64,000 nt of DNA, taken from assembly GCF_000024365.1 (NCBI RefSeq), contig NC_013235.1:3100001-3164000 (forward strand), written 5' to 3'. The notes beneath the pieces were generated by a model that was not told where the DNA came from, made no database searches, and saw only the letters and a list, made by a program, of their open reading frames with translations. The position numbers and the translations under genes were made by a program. Position 1 is the first letter of the stretch; every line of letters begins with the position of its first letter. This DNA comes from Nakamurella multipartita DSM 44233. GTDB lineage: Bacteria > Actinomycetota > Actinomycetes > Mycobacteriales > Nakamurellaceae. Positions 23,608 through 31,715 of this stretch are shown here, one piece after another.

Positions 23608-25077
23608 TCAGCTGCCAGGGGCGTCGGCCGGGTCGACGGCGGGCAGCAGGTCGCCGTAGCCGAGTTCCACCAGCGCGGCGACGTCGTCGGGCTCCACCGG
23701 CGCACGCGGGGAGGCCGCCAACTGATGGCGAAAGGTCGTCGCAGCGTCGGCGCGAGCTCCGGGCCCGTCGAGCCGATAGCGAGGCGGCAGCATCGGACCG
23801 AGCAGCAGTGGCTCGGCCAGGTCGACCCGCGACCGGACGTCCGGCGCCACCCCCGCCGCCTCGGCCAGGGCAACGGCCAGGACGTTGTGCGAGTCGACAA
23901 CCGGCGGGGGAGAGGCGATGCCGGCTCGGGCCGCGACGTCGTCCAGCCCGGGGCCGACACCCGTCCAGGTATTCACGATCCAGCGGGCCTGCAGTTCGAG
24001 CAGCGGGAAGTACGGCCCCTGCAGATTGAACTCACCGACGACCCCGAAGAACGGCAGATCGGGATGCATCGTGCGCAGATGCAGCCGCAGGTCGGGTCCG
24101 AGCACCGACCACAGATCCGGGGACAGGAAGGGGATATCCAGGCGATAGCCGGTGGTGCACACGATCGCGTCGATCCGCTCGTGACTGCCGTCGGCGAAGG
24201 TCACCTGGTCGCCGCGAGCCTCGACGATGACGGGCCGGCACACGATGGCCCCGGCCCGCACCTGCTCGAGGTAATCCTGGCACAGCGAATGACCGGCGGT
24301 CAGAAAATCCCGACCGGGCTCGAGCGCGCCGAAGTCGGCCGGATTTCCGGCGACGCGCAGCACTCGTTCGCGCAGCAGCTCGCCGTAGTCGGCCGGCGGC
24401 ATCGCGGCGCGACGCAATGCGCCGACGTGCGTGTACCACTGCCAGTCGGACGACACACCGTCCACGTTCTTCTGCAGGATGTACCGCGGTTTGCGGTACG
24501 CCGATACGACATCGGTGACCGTCGCCAGGTCCGAGGCGATCTCGTGCCCGCTCACCCCGTTGCCGTAGACCAGCACGCGCCGGCCGCGGAAGTGGTCGGC
24601 GCCGGGGTAGTCGAACGCGTGCAGGACCTCTCCGGTGAAGCCGCTCAGGCCGGCCGGCAGCACTGGGCGGCGGAATCGCCCGGTGGCCACGATCACCGCG
24701 TTGAACGGCTCCCCGTCCACCAGCCAGGCCGGCCGCACGTCATCGACCCGGGTGTGGAAACGGATGCGTTCGGCGACCCCGAACGCGTCGGCGTAGCTGC
24801 GGAGATAGTCGTGGACCTGCTCGGCGAAGGGGTGCAGTTCGTGAGTCGGCGGTGGCGGGAAATCCGAGAAGGCGGTCATCGCCCGGCTGGTGTTGGTGCG
24901 CATGCCCGGCCAGATCCCGCTGTGCGCCGCCGCGGTGTTCCACTGCCCGCCGAGATCGTCACTGGCCTCGAACACGGTGACCTCGAACCCAGCCTCGATC
25001 GCTTCCTTGGCCGCGACCAGACCACCCGGGCCGGCCCCGATCACCGCCACCCGTGCGCCAGCGTCGAGACGCTCCAT
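23608..25077 (-). CDS. Flavin-containing monooxygenase
   Basis: A 489-residue FMO-type protein. FAD site VAVIGAGPGGLVAAKEA near residue 10; the BVMO/FMO fingerprint-like FTGEVLHAFDYPG near 165; NADP site VLVYGNGVSGHEIASDLA near 190; and the C-terminal IVCTTGYRLDIPFL ATG-type motif. These enzymes oxygenate nucleophilic nitrogen or sulfur centres, or ketones, using NADPH and O2. The substrate cannot be told. It is convergent with the YchJ gene and has no close operon partner. Confidence 0.9.
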   Translation of the reverse strand: MERLDAGARVAVIGAGPGGLVAAKEAIEAGFEVTVFEASDDLGGQWNTAAAHSGIWPGMRTNTSRAMTAFSDFPPPPTHELHPFAEQVHDYLRSYADAFGVAERIRFHTRVDDVRPAWLVDGEPFNAVIVATGRFRRPVLPAGLSGFTGEVLHAFDYPGADHFRGRRVLVYGNGVSGHEIASDLATVTDVVSAYRKPRYILQKNVDGVSSDWQWYTHVGALRRAAMPPADYGELLRERVLRVAGNPADFGALEPGRDFLTAGHSLCQDYLEQVRAGAIVCRPVIVEARGDQVTFADGSHERIDAIVCTTGYRLDIPFLSPDLWSVLGPDLRLHLRTMHPDLPFFGVVGEFNLQGPYFPLLELQARWIVNTWTGVGPGLDDVAARAGIASPPPVVDSHNVLAVALAEAAGVAPDVRSRVDLAEPLLLGPMLPPRYRLDGPGARADAATTFRHQLAASPRAPVEPDDVAALVELGYGDLLPAVDPADAPGS

Positions 25078-25484
25078 GGGCCCCTCCGGATCATTCGAGG
25101 GCCTGCGCGGCCCGGGCCTGTCTTCAGCAGATCAACTCCCCGATGATCCGTCAATTCGATCGACGACATTCGGTCACAGGCCAGGACGATCACAGCAGCC
25201 GGCTCGTTCTCAGGTGGCCGATCGTGCGGTCAGCCCGGACCATTGGGCCGGGGGAGTCGGGGCCGGTCAATCGTTGGCTTGGCTCGACGGTTCCCGGACG
25301 TAGCCGTCCGGCGGCTAGATCTGGTCATAGTCCCAGTAGGGTTCGAGCACGACGGAAGCCGGGCGAGCACCGCGAGAAAGCGCGTTCATTCGCGACAAGG
25401 GCAATCGGGGTCTACCAACAACCGGTCGAGTCGGTTGTGCGGTCAGAACATTGATACCCGTTTCAGTTAGCTCACTCTTTGCCA
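25078..25484. other. Intergenic region with degenerate repeats of the YchJ locus
   Basis: About 400 bases without a supportable gene. It contains a decayed fragment of the YchJ 3' end (25339-25430) and, at about 25219-25240, a 22-base stretch ATCGTGCGGTCAGCCCGGAC... matching 20 of 22 bases at the end of the YchJ locus (about 23516). The two segments are out of their original order, suggesting duplication and rearrangement. Confidence 0.6.
25339..25430 (+). pseudogene. Decayed copy of the YchJ gene 3' end
   Basis: The DNA GGTTCGAGCACGACGG and, further on, CGCGTTCATTCGCGA and TCTACCAACAACCGGTCGA align with the end of the intact gene (GGTTCGAGCACGACGG, CGCGTTCGCCCGCGA, TCTACCAGCAGCCCATCGA). Several indels break the frame, so EHDG is readable in one frame and VYQQP in another. 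About 90 bases remain. Confidence 0.7.
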
Positions 25485-26117
25485 CTAGCCCTCCATCGCC
25501 ACAACGTCCAGGGCGCGCAGCAGGTGCGGTTCGAAGCGGCTCGGATCCGCGTCAATCAGCTCGTCCTGGCTCCACCACCGCACCTCGACGATTTCTCGTT
25601 CATCGGGCTCAAGCCGCTGGTCACGCCGCCCGGCGAGCGCGAACCACAGACTGACGTCGGTGTGCCGCTCATCTGGTGGGCCGACCGTGTCCGAAACAGT
25701 CAGAAAGAACGGTCTGCCACCGTAGTGCGCGTCGAAGCGGGCCTCTATCCCGAGTTCCTCCCTTGCCTCTCGGCGGACGGTGTCCACCGGATCTTCACCC
25801 GGCTCGACGTGACCGCCAGTCGGCAACCACAAGCCGGACATGCGGTGATCGCAGAGTAGAACCTCCCGAGCGTGCCGGTCGATCACCAAGAAGTAGGAAA
25901 CAAGGTGTGGCGACGGGGTCCGCGGCCTTTCGCGCCTATAGATGTCATTGGTCCGACTGAGCCACTCTAGCGCTCGAGCCTTGTGTTGGCTGGCCTGCTC
26001 GTCATGAGCACGCACGCCGGCGACCAGCGTCACGACGGCACTGTCAATTCCGGCATCCACGGGCCGATCTTGCCAATGTCGCCAGATCACCGGCAAGTTG
26101 ACGAACCCTTCGGTCAT
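25485..26117 (-). CDS. Nudix hydrolase
   Basis: A 210-residue protein with an intact Nudix box, GGHVEPGEDPVDTVRREAREELGI (about residues 96-119: glycine, then EX7REUXEE). The preceding residues VSYFLVIDRHAREVLLCDHRMSGLWLPT are the usual leading strands. It should hydrolyse a nucleoside diphosphate linked to another moiety; the substrate is unknown. An N-terminal 65-residue helical extension is present. A HxlR-like inverted repeat lies 39 bases upstream of the start, and another copy sits before the VOC-HxlR operon. Confidence 0.9.
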   Translation of the reverse strand: MTEGFVNLPVIWRHWQDRPVDAGIDSAVVTLVAGVRAHDEQASQHKARALEWLSRTNDIYRRERPRTPSPHLVSYFLVIDRHAREVLLCDHRMSGLWLPTGGHVEPGEDPVDTVRREAREELGIEARFDAHYGGRPFFLTVSDTVGPPDERHTDVSLWFALAGRRDQRLEPDEREIVEVRWWSQDELIDADPSRFEPHLLRALDVVAMEG

Positions 26118-26155
26118 GGGGTTTCTCTCCCTCGGGGGGGGTGGACAGGGACAAC

Positions 26156-26171
26156 ACTTGCAAGAACAAGT
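26156..26171. promoter_or_regulatory. HxlR-type operator upstream of Nudix gene
   Basis: ACTTGCAAGAACAAGT shares arms and centre with the site at 21527-21543. It lies 39 bases upstream of the Nudix start, so both genes could answer to the same HxlR regulator. Confidence 0.5.
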
Positions 26172-26432
26172 CCCACGTCAAGACGCCGATCCGCCACCCA
26201 TCGGGCGAGGGCTGCGCAACGAGGACTCGGCCTGCTTGACCATCTGGGTGAAGCGCCGCAGGCGGTCGTCAGCATGTAGTGCCTGCGCTATTCCGCGCTC
26301 CGGGCCCCGTCCGCTGAACTGCATCCGAGGTCTCGTTCGGCCTCTCGCATTCGCGGTCGACCGGCCACCACCGTATCCGGCTGCCCGGCCGGGTGCTATC
26401 CGCCGGCGGGCGGCGCACGTCATGGAGGAAGT

Positions 26433-26597
26433 ATGAAGTTCGCCTACTGGGGCCTGCTGGCCATCGCGGTCATCGTCGGGATCTTCGGCTACCTCCGGGA
26501 TATGCAGTGGTTGATCTTCGTGGCCGTCGGGATCCTCCTGGTGGCGGTGGCCACCGACCCGAAGCGGGGCTTCTTCGGGCGGCGCAAGAAGTCATGA
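26433..26597 (+). CDS. Small two-helix membrane protein upstream of ABC transporter
   Basis: A 54-residue protein: MKFAYWGLLAIAVIVGIFGY forms one membrane helix, MQWLIFVAVGILLVAVA the second, and the tail is basic (DPKRGFFGRRKKS). GGAGG precedes the ATG. Its stop overlaps the start of the ABC ATPase gene (ATGA). It is probably a small accessory subunit or a membrane anchor of the ABC transporter; the family is unknown to me. Confidence 0.65.
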   Translation: MKFAYWGLLAIAVIVGIFGYLRDMQWLIFVAVGILLVAVATDPKRGFFGRRKKS

Positions 26598-27379
26598 CCG
26601 GCTCCACACCCAGCGGCGGAGCCGATGCCGCAGTGGTTCTCGAGGGCCTGACCAAACGGTTCGGCGACCACACGGCCGTCGACGGGATCAGCCTGTCGGT
26701 GCCCCGCGGTTCCTTCGTCGGCGTGGTCGGCCGGAACGGCGCCGGCAAGACCACGACGATGAAGATGTGCACGGCCTTGTTGCCGCCGACGGCCGGCTCG
26801 GTGTCGGTGATGGGCATCGACGTCTGGGCGAACCCGGTCGCCGCCAAGGAACAGTTCGGGGTCCTCCCGGAGACCATGGCGTTGTTCGACCGGCTGACCG
26901 GTGCCGAAATGCTCCTGTACAACGGCCTGATTCGTGGTCTGGATCGCGATCTGGTCGTCCAGCGCTCCCGCCGATTGCTGCACGTGCTCGGCCTGGACGA
27001 GGCCGCGGACCGGATGGTCGTGGACTACAGCCACGGCATGACGAAGAAGGTGGCCCTGGCCGCGGCACTGCTGCATGGCCCGCAGGTGCTGTTCCTGGAC
27101 GAGCCGTTCGAGGCGATCGACCCGGTGTCGACCCGCTCGATCGAGGCCGTCCTGCACCGTCATGTGGAAGACGGCGGCACGGTGGTCTTCTCCAGCCACG
27201 TGCTCGACGTGGTCGAGCGGCTCTGTGATCACGTCGTGGTCATCGATCTCGGCCGGATCAGGACCACCGGCACCATCGAGCAGGTGCGTCACGGCGCCCG
27301 ACTGGAGGATGCGTTCCTCGAACTGATCGGCGAGCAGGACCAGAACACGGAGGGACTGTCGTGGCTGGGATCATCCTGA
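26594..27379 (+). CDS. ABC transporter ATP-binding protein
   Basis: A 261-residue ATPase: Walker A GRNGAGKT, signature YSHGMTKKVALAAALL (a YSHGM variant of LSGGQ), Walker B VLFLDEPFEAIDPVS and H-loop SSHVLDVVERL. The layout is that of an exporter of the ABC-2 type. It is coupled to the upstream small membrane protein and overlaps the downstream permease by 19 bases. The substrate is unknown. Confidence 0.92.
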   Translation: MTGSTPSGGADAAVVLEGLTKRFGDHTAVDGISLSVPRGSFVGVVGRNGAGKTTTMKMCTALLPPTAGSVSVMGIDVWANPVAAKEQFGVLPETMALFDRLTGAEMLLYNGLIRGLDRDLVVQRSRRLLHVLGLDEAADRMVVDYSHGMTKKVALAAALLHGPQVLFLDEPFEAIDPVSTRSIEAVLHRHVEDGGTVVFSSHVLDVVERLCDHVVVIDLGRIRTTGTIEQVRHGARLEDAFLELIGEQDQNTEGLSWLGSS

Positions 27380-28941
27380 GCCTGAAGCTCCGGTTGATGC
27401 GCAGCCGCGTGGCCGCTTTCCGCAACGATTCCCGCCGGGTACAGACGGCGGTCGTGGCGGCCCTGGTGCTGGGCTACCTGATCTACCGCTACGGGGGGAC
27501 CGTCTACGAGAGTGTGGCCCGGTCCGGCACTATGCCCGAACCCGGCCCGCTGTTCGCGCAACTGAGCTTCTCCATCGTGTTCCTGTGGGTCGTGCTGCCG
27601 CTGGCCTACGGCGGACGGCGTGATCTGGACGTTCGGAAATTCCAACTTCTGCCGGTGCGGCCCCTCGCGCTCGCCGGCGGCCTTTCGAGCACGTTCATCC
27701 TCTCGCCCGGCGTCTGGTTGACGGCAGCCACGGCGATCGTCCTGGCCCTGAGCTTCCCGGACGCGGCCGCGAACCTCCCCTTGCTGGGAGTGTCCGCCCT
27801 GGTGCTGGTGGTGATGTGCGCCGTCACCGGGCAGGTCATCTCGACCGGGGCTGACCTGCTCGGCCGGCAACGGCACGCCCGAGACCTCCTGACGCTGGTG
27901 ACGTTTGCCCTGACGTCGGTGCCGGTCGTGATGTTCTTCCTGCTCAAGGCCCAGTACGCCGATCCGGCCGCCGCCACCGGTACGGCCGGCGTCTTCGCCT
28001 GGGTGCCACCGGCCTGGCCGGGCGTCGCCATGGCCGCGGCTGGGCAGGGTCAGACCAGCGTGGCCCTGGCCTGGCTGGGCGGATCGGTCGTCGTCATCGG
28101 CCTGGAGGTGTGGCTGTGGACCCTGATCATCGCGCGGGCCATGCTCGCGCAGGACAGTTCCACCATCCGGTCCCGCGGCAAGACGGACCCCTTCGCCCGA
28201 TTCGCCACGTGGTTGCCCGGCAATCGACGGGGGGCCGTCGCCGCACTGGAACTGCGACTGCTGTGGCGCGAACCCGCCCGGCTGCCCGGTGTGATCGTCA
28301 CGACCCTGGTCTTCGGCGGCATCTTCACCGTCGTCGCGGCCGCGCTGTTCGATCTCGGCGGGCCGGGCATGGCCGTCTTCGGAGTCTGCTCCGTCTCGTT
28401 CATCGTCGTCGGCCGCCGGTTGAACGAGATCGGCCTGCACTCATCGGCCCTGTGGACGAACGTGGTCGCCCGGGGCCGGGCGTCGGACGACCTGATCGGA
28501 CGCGATCTGGGCAGCGTCCTGGTCGACGTACCGATCCTGCTGACGGCGTTGGCCGTCATCGCGATCTACCGCGCCGAGCTGACCTACGTCCTGCCGGCGT
28601 TGATCTTCGGCCTGGCGAGCCTGGCCGCCGCCTACGCCGGAATGCGGGTCTTCAACGTCAAACTGGCCCAGGGCGAGCCCCGTTCGAAGGACACCGCGAC
28701 GGGTCCCAACCGACCGAACCCGTTCCTCAACGCGATCGCGCTGGCGACCTGGATCGTCTCCACCGCACCGGTTTTCGCGTTGGCCGCGCTGCCGGCCGCA
28801 CAGGGTGCCGGGTGGCTGTATCTGACCGTACCCGCGGCGGTCGTCTACGCCGCCGGCGCCTGGTACGCCAGCCTGCGCTGGATCGGTCGCTGGCTCGATC
28901 TCCATCAGGCCGAACTTCTCATCCGCATCGAAAAGGTATGA
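27361..28941 (+). CDS. ABC transporter permease
   Basis: A 526-residue multi-spanning membrane protein with about ten to twelve hydrophobic segments (for example TAVVAALVLGYLIYRYGG and LSFSIVFLWVVLPLAYGG), a long soluble loop with RSRGKTDPFARFATWLPGNRRG and a C-terminal helix ending LLIRIEKV. The GTG at 27361 overlaps the ATPase gene. Together with the ATPase and the 54-aa protein it forms one exporter operon. Permeases of this type are poorly conserved, so the substrate is not predictable. Confidence 0.88.
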   Translation: MAGIILSLKLRLMRSRVAAFRNDSRRVQTAVVAALVLGYLIYRYGGTVYESVARSGTMPEPGPLFAQLSFSIVFLWVVLPLAYGGRRDLDVRKFQLLPVRPLALAGGLSSTFILSPGVWLTAATAIVLALSFPDAAANLPLLGVSALVLVVMCAVTGQVISTGADLLGRQRHARDLLTLVTFALTSVPVVMFFLLKAQYADPAAATGTAGVFAWVPPAWPGVAMAAAGQGQTSVALAWLGGSVVVIGLEVWLWTLIIARAMLAQDSSTIRSRGKTDPFARFATWLPGNRRGAVAALELRLLWREPARLPGVIVTTLVFGGIFTVVAAALFDLGGPGMAVFGVCSVSFIVVGRRLNEIGLHSSALWTNVVARGRASDDLIGRDLGSVLVDVPILLTALAVIAIYRAELTYVLPALIFGLASLAAAYAGMRVFNVKLAQGEPRSKDTATGPNRPNPFLNAIALATWIVSTAPVFALAALPAAQGAGWLYLTVPAAVVYAAGAWYASLRWIGRWLDLHQAELLIRIEKV

Positions 28942-28954
28942 CACGCTTGGCGAT

Positions 28955-29323
28955 TCAGGCGCGATCGTGCAGCGTGACCTGGTAGCCATCCGGGTCGGCA
29001 AAGGTGAAGGTTCGACCGAAGGGACCGTCGATCGGTGCCGAGACAATGGGGTGACCGTCGGCCACGAGTGCGTCGTGAATGTCCTGAACGTCGGTCGCGC
29101 GCAACCAGATCGCAGCCCCGATGCCGGGCTGCGCAACGGATGTCAGATCGGTGCCGGGCACGACATCGCGCAAGGCGAAGGCGATCGGCGTCGTGTCGAA
29201 CACGACGGCGTGCGGCGGTCCGACCGGCGAGCGGACGAGGCCGAGGTACCGCTCGTAGAACGCTCGGGACGCATCGAGGTCTCGCGATTGAAGCGAGATG
29301 AAATCGGGACCGATGGCGGGCAT
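28955..29323 (-). CDS. VOC-family protein next to MarR regulator
   Basis: A 122-residue VOC protein: FISLQSRDLDASRAFYERYLGLVRSP, then GAAIWLRATDVQDIHDALVADGHPI and FGRTFTFADPDGYQVTLHDRA. The final FxDPDGxxxxLH is the second metal-binding module. AAAGGAG precedes the ATG. It is divergent from a MarR regulator and its promoter shares an operator, so its expression is probably ligand-controlled. Confidence 0.88.
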   Translation of the reverse strand: MPAIGPDFISLQSRDLDASRAFYERYLGLVRSPVGPPHAVVFDTTPIAFALRDVVPGTDLTSVAQPGIGAAIWLRATDVQDIHDALVADGHPIVSAPIDGPFGRTFTFADPDGYQVTLHDRA

Positions 29324-29336
29324 GGTTCTCCTTTCG

Positions 29337-29358
29337 ACGTGTCAGTTAATTGACACGT
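29337..29358. promoter_or_regulatory. MarR-type operator in VOC/MarR divergent promoter
   Basis: Perfect eight-base arms ACGTGTCA and TGACACGT flank the six-base centre GTTAAT. It begins 14 bases before the VOC start and ends 26 bases before the MarR start. The core TGTCA/TGACA is repeated in the second site downstream. Confidence 0.7.
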
Positions 29359-29368
29359 GCCGAGGCTA

Positions 29369-29384
29369 TGTCAGAATGCTGACA
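29369..29384. promoter_or_regulatory. Second MarR-type operator overlapping the MarR start
   Basis: TGTCAGAATGCTGACA has perfect six-base arms with a four-base centre; its last base is the A of the MarR start codon. It shares TGTCA/TGACA with the first operator. Binding here would block the regulator's own translation start or leaderless transcription. Confidence 0.65.
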
Positions 29385-29842
29385 TGAGTCAAGACGGGGT
29401 CGGCATCGATCTGCAAACGTCACTGGGCTACCTGCTGAAAGAGGCGTCCAGCGCGCTTCGGGTGGCCATGGAGCAAGTCCTGCGACCGCTCGGCATGAGC
29501 GTGACGCACTACTCGTGCCTCGAGCTGCTGGCGCAACGTCCGGGCCTGTCCGGTTCCGAGCTCGCGCGCGGGGCATTCGTCACCCGGCAATCGATGAACG
29601 TGCTGCTCCAGGCTCTGGAGCGAGAGGGTTCCATCACCCGGCCGGCGGCGGCACCCGTCGGCAAGGTTCTGCCCACGCAACTCACGCCGCAGGGCCGGCG
29701 CAACCTGGCGAAGGCAACCGCGGCAGTCCGGTCCGTCGAAGTCAGGATGCTGGAGGGTCTGACCAGCGCCGAGCAGGCGGACATGTCCCGGATGCTGCGG
29801 AGCATGATCCAGGCGCTGAACAGTGGCCACGATCAACTATGA
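29384..29842 (+). CDS. MarR-family transcriptional regulator
   Basis: A 152-residue winged-helix protein: LGYLLKEASSALRVAMEQVLRPLGMSVTHYSCLELLAQRPGLSGSELARGAFVTRQSMNVLLQALEREGSITRP is a MarR domain, followed by LTPQGRRNLAKAT and a helical dimerisation end. The ATG at 29384 lies inside the second operator and lacks a visible ribosome binding site. It probably represses the divergent VOC gene and itself. Confidence 0.9.
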   Translation: MSQDGVGIDLQTSLGYLLKEASSALRVAMEQVLRPLGMSVTHYSCLELLAQRPGLSGSELARGAFVTRQSMNVLLQALEREGSITRPAAAPVGKVLPTQLTPQGRRNLAKATAAVRSVEVRMLEGLTSAEQADMSRMLRSMIQALNSGHDQL

Positions 29843-29949
29843 ACCGGGCCGGCAGGTGGGAGGGGCCCGCTGTCATCAAGACCGCACTGTCGTCCGAAAG
29901 CCCACGAACTTTGACCAGTCTGAACACAGCGACAGGGTCGGTCAAAGGG

Positions 29950-30747
29950 TCACCCGGGCAGAACCTCATCGGTCTTATCAAGAATCAGTCGGGTCGCTTC
30001 GAGCGGTACGTCCCATTGTGGAAAATGACCGCATCGGTCGAACCAGTGCAGCACCGCGTCGGGGAATAGCTCTGTTGCACGTGCGGCCTGTCTCGGCAGG
30101 GTCACCAGGTCACGACGACCCCAACCGATGGTGACCCGGCCGGGCACCGAGCCCGCCGGGGCGCCCTGCTGCTTGGGACCCTTGACCAGGGCGGCCAAAG
30201 CAGCCCCAGTCGCCGGGGAGTCGGCCAGCCCGCGCACGTCGGGCAGCACGGTTTCTCGCGAGAGCGCCCACGGCCGTGCCGACAGTTGCGCCAGAAGTAA
30301 CGTCCTCCCCACGCGGCTGCCGAGCAGCGTCGGCAGCACGCCTCGCAGGACTCGGACCAGAGCGATCGACGGCCGCAGCGTGGCACCGAAGACCGCGACT
30401 TCGCGGTCGCTCCAGAAGCCGCCCGGGTCCAACGCCACGGTGTCGCCGCCCACTCCACGCCGCGCGAGCTCGAGCACGATGCGGCCACCCATCGACTGGC
30501 CGACGGTCGAAACCCCGTCCAGGCCCTGCTCACGGATGAAGTCGGCGACGGAGTCGGTCAGGCTGGCGATCGAGACCTCGCCGGTCAACGGTGGCGTCTC
30601 ACCGAACCCGGGGAGGTCGACGGCGATGACCTCGCGGCGTTCGGCCAACGCGTCAAGGATGGGGGACCACGATCGCCACCCGGCACCGAGGCCGTGCACG
30701 AGTAGCAGCGGGCTGCCGCTACCTCGCCTTACGTGATTCAATGCCAT
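29950..30747 (-). CDS. Alpha/beta-fold hydrolase
   Basis: A 265-residue alpha/beta hydrolase: oxyanion region LLLVHGLGAGWRSW, nucleophile elbow VGQSMGGRIVLELA (Ser in GQSMGG), acid candidate in GWGRRDLVTLP and histidine in FDRCGHFPQWDVP. The complete triad suggests an active esterase or C-C hydrolase; the substrate is unknown. The ATG at 30747 is the only sensible start. It reads toward the MarR gene. Confidence 0.9.
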   Translation of the reverse strand: MALNHVRRGSGSPLLLVHGLGAGWRSWSPILDALAERREVIAVDLPGFGETPPLTGEVSIASLTDSVADFIREQGLDGVSTVGQSMGGRIVLELARRGVGGDTVALDPGGFWSDREVAVFGATLRPSIALVRVLRGVLPTLLGSRVGRTLLLAQLSARPWALSRETVLPDVRGLADSPATGAALAALVKGPKQQGAPAGSVPGRVTIGWGRRDLVTLPRQAARATELFPDAVLHWFDRCGHFPQWDVPLEATRLILDKTDEVLPG

Positions 30748-30756
30748 ACCGTCACG

Positions 30757-31200
30757 CTACTCACGCTGAGGGCGGCATCGGTCATTGCCGAGAGAAGTGG
30801 GTTTAGTTGACATAATGTGCCTTATCGGCAGTGGGACCGACGTGTAAGGCCTTAGAGCGTTGCCGTTCTGCCCATCGGGCGACTCGGTAATTCCTCCCAT
30901 CATTTGCCTCGTCTGAGGGGTCAGCTTTGCGGCCGGATCGAAATCCTTCGAGGGCCAATCGACTTGGGTGCTGGTGTGGTTCCAGGCGAGCTGGCCGACT
31001 TTGTGGTCGGCGAGGGCAAGGTCATCCGGAACGACTGTGACTCGCGGTGCTGTTTCGTCTTGGCAGGTCAACCCACAACCGGGACAGCTCTCCAGGGCTT
31101 GTTCCCATCGATCGACCCAACCGAGATCGACGACCCACCTGCGACCACATTGCCCGCATAGCATGTAACGCTTGCGGGAGAAGTCAACTGGCCTTTCCAC
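30757..31200 (-). CDS. Zinc-ribbon hypothetical protein
   Basis: A 147-residue protein. CGQCGRRW and CPGCGLTCQ near residues 15-45 form a likely zinc ribbon. The rest is soluble, with a middle phrase AWNHTSTQVDWPSKDFDPAAKLTPQT and a polar tail. GGAGAG lies upstream of the GTG at 31200, which I take as the start; an ATG at 31164 would still keep the zinc ribbon. The base composition is lower in G+C than its neighbours, consistent with transfer. I do not recognise the family. Confidence 0.5.
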   Translation of the reverse strand: MERPVDFSRKRYMLCGQCGRRWVVDLGWVDRWEQALESCPGCGLTCQDETAPRVTVVPDDLALADHKVGQLAWNHTSTQVDWPSKDFDPAAKLTPQTRQMMGGITESPDGQNGNALRPYTSVPLPIRHIMSTKPTSLGNDRCRPQRE

Positions 31201-31368
31201 GTCTCATTCTCTCCGGCTGGACGGGGGCTCCGCGGGCGTCTCGTGAGCGCGACCACGATTGCGGGCACCGCAATGGTCAGCGGGTAGTCTTCGCTGTTCT
31301 CGATGTCCTGGACGGGTTCTGGGGTTTGCGGCTGACGGCACCAGGTCGGCCGTCAGCCGGCCAGCCGA

Positions 31369-31479
31369 CTACCCCTTACCGAGGGTCTTCCCTGCTTGGG
31401 ACTTCGCCGTCGCGCTCGACTAGTTCTTCGCCAGCGTTGAGCCGGCCTTCGACAGTTGCCCCTTGGATGGCTTGGCCAT
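31369..31479 (-). pseudogene. Short ORF with in-frame TAG (AxKxLxK-type small protein)
   Basis: A strong ribosome binding site (GGGAGGGGG) precedes the ATG at 31479. The frame reads MAKPSKGQLSKAGSTLAKN, then TAG (31420-31422), then continues in the same frame for 16 codons with SSATAKSQAGKTLGKG to a second TAG. The two halves resemble each other (SKAGSTLAKN and SQAGKTLGKG), like two repeats of one small lysine-rich protein. It is either a 19-residue peptide or a 36-codon gene broken by one nonsense mutation. Confidence 0.4.
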
Positions 31480-31548
31480 GACATCACCCCCTCCCGCGTG
31501 TTGTGTGTCATCTCAAGGTGTACAGCGCCGCACCGACAGAGCTCCTCA

Positions 31549-31576
31549 GGCGCGGCGCGTACGTACGCGCCGCGCC
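31549..31576. repeat. Perfect 28-bp palindrome
   Basis: The left arm GGCGCGGCGCGTAC is followed directly by its exact reverse complement, with no loop. It extends no further on either side. Position is between a lysine-rich short ORF and a DUF1016 remnant. Such a site could be a recombination or replication element; it lacks a T-run, so it is not a typical terminator. Confidence 0.9.
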
Positions 31577-31603
31577 CTTGTCGCGCCGGTTTGTGAGCCT
31601 CGA

Positions 31604-31639
31604 TATTACCCGCGATAATGCATGGAATCGTGGGTAATA
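31604..31639. repeat. Imperfect inverted repeat with 13-bp arms
   Basis: TATTACCCGCGAT and ATCGTGGGTAATA pair at 12 of 13 positions around a ten-base loop. It is A/T-rich compared with its neighbourhood and lies about 75 bases upstream of the DUF1016 remnant and about 600 bases upstream of the recombinase remnant. It may be an operator or attachment-site arm. Confidence 0.75.
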
Positions 31640-31715
31640 GCGTTGTGTCGAGGTAGTCTGAGCCCTGATCTGCAGCCCGCGGATCGCATCCCGTCGTGCT
31701 CGTGGACGAGGCCTT

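Larger units (their letters stand above)
31201..31715. other. Intergenic region with short ORF and two large inverted repeats
   Basis: About 515 bases without a long gene. It holds a short reverse-strand ORF with an in-frame stop (31369-31479), a perfect 28-bp palindrome (31549-31576) and a second imperfect inverted repeat (31604-31639). It forms the left border of an island carrying a recombinase remnant. Confidence 0.6.

Noticed and set aside
31549-31576. Rho-independent terminator at the 28-bp palindrome
   Set aside because: There is no loop and no T-run on either strand.
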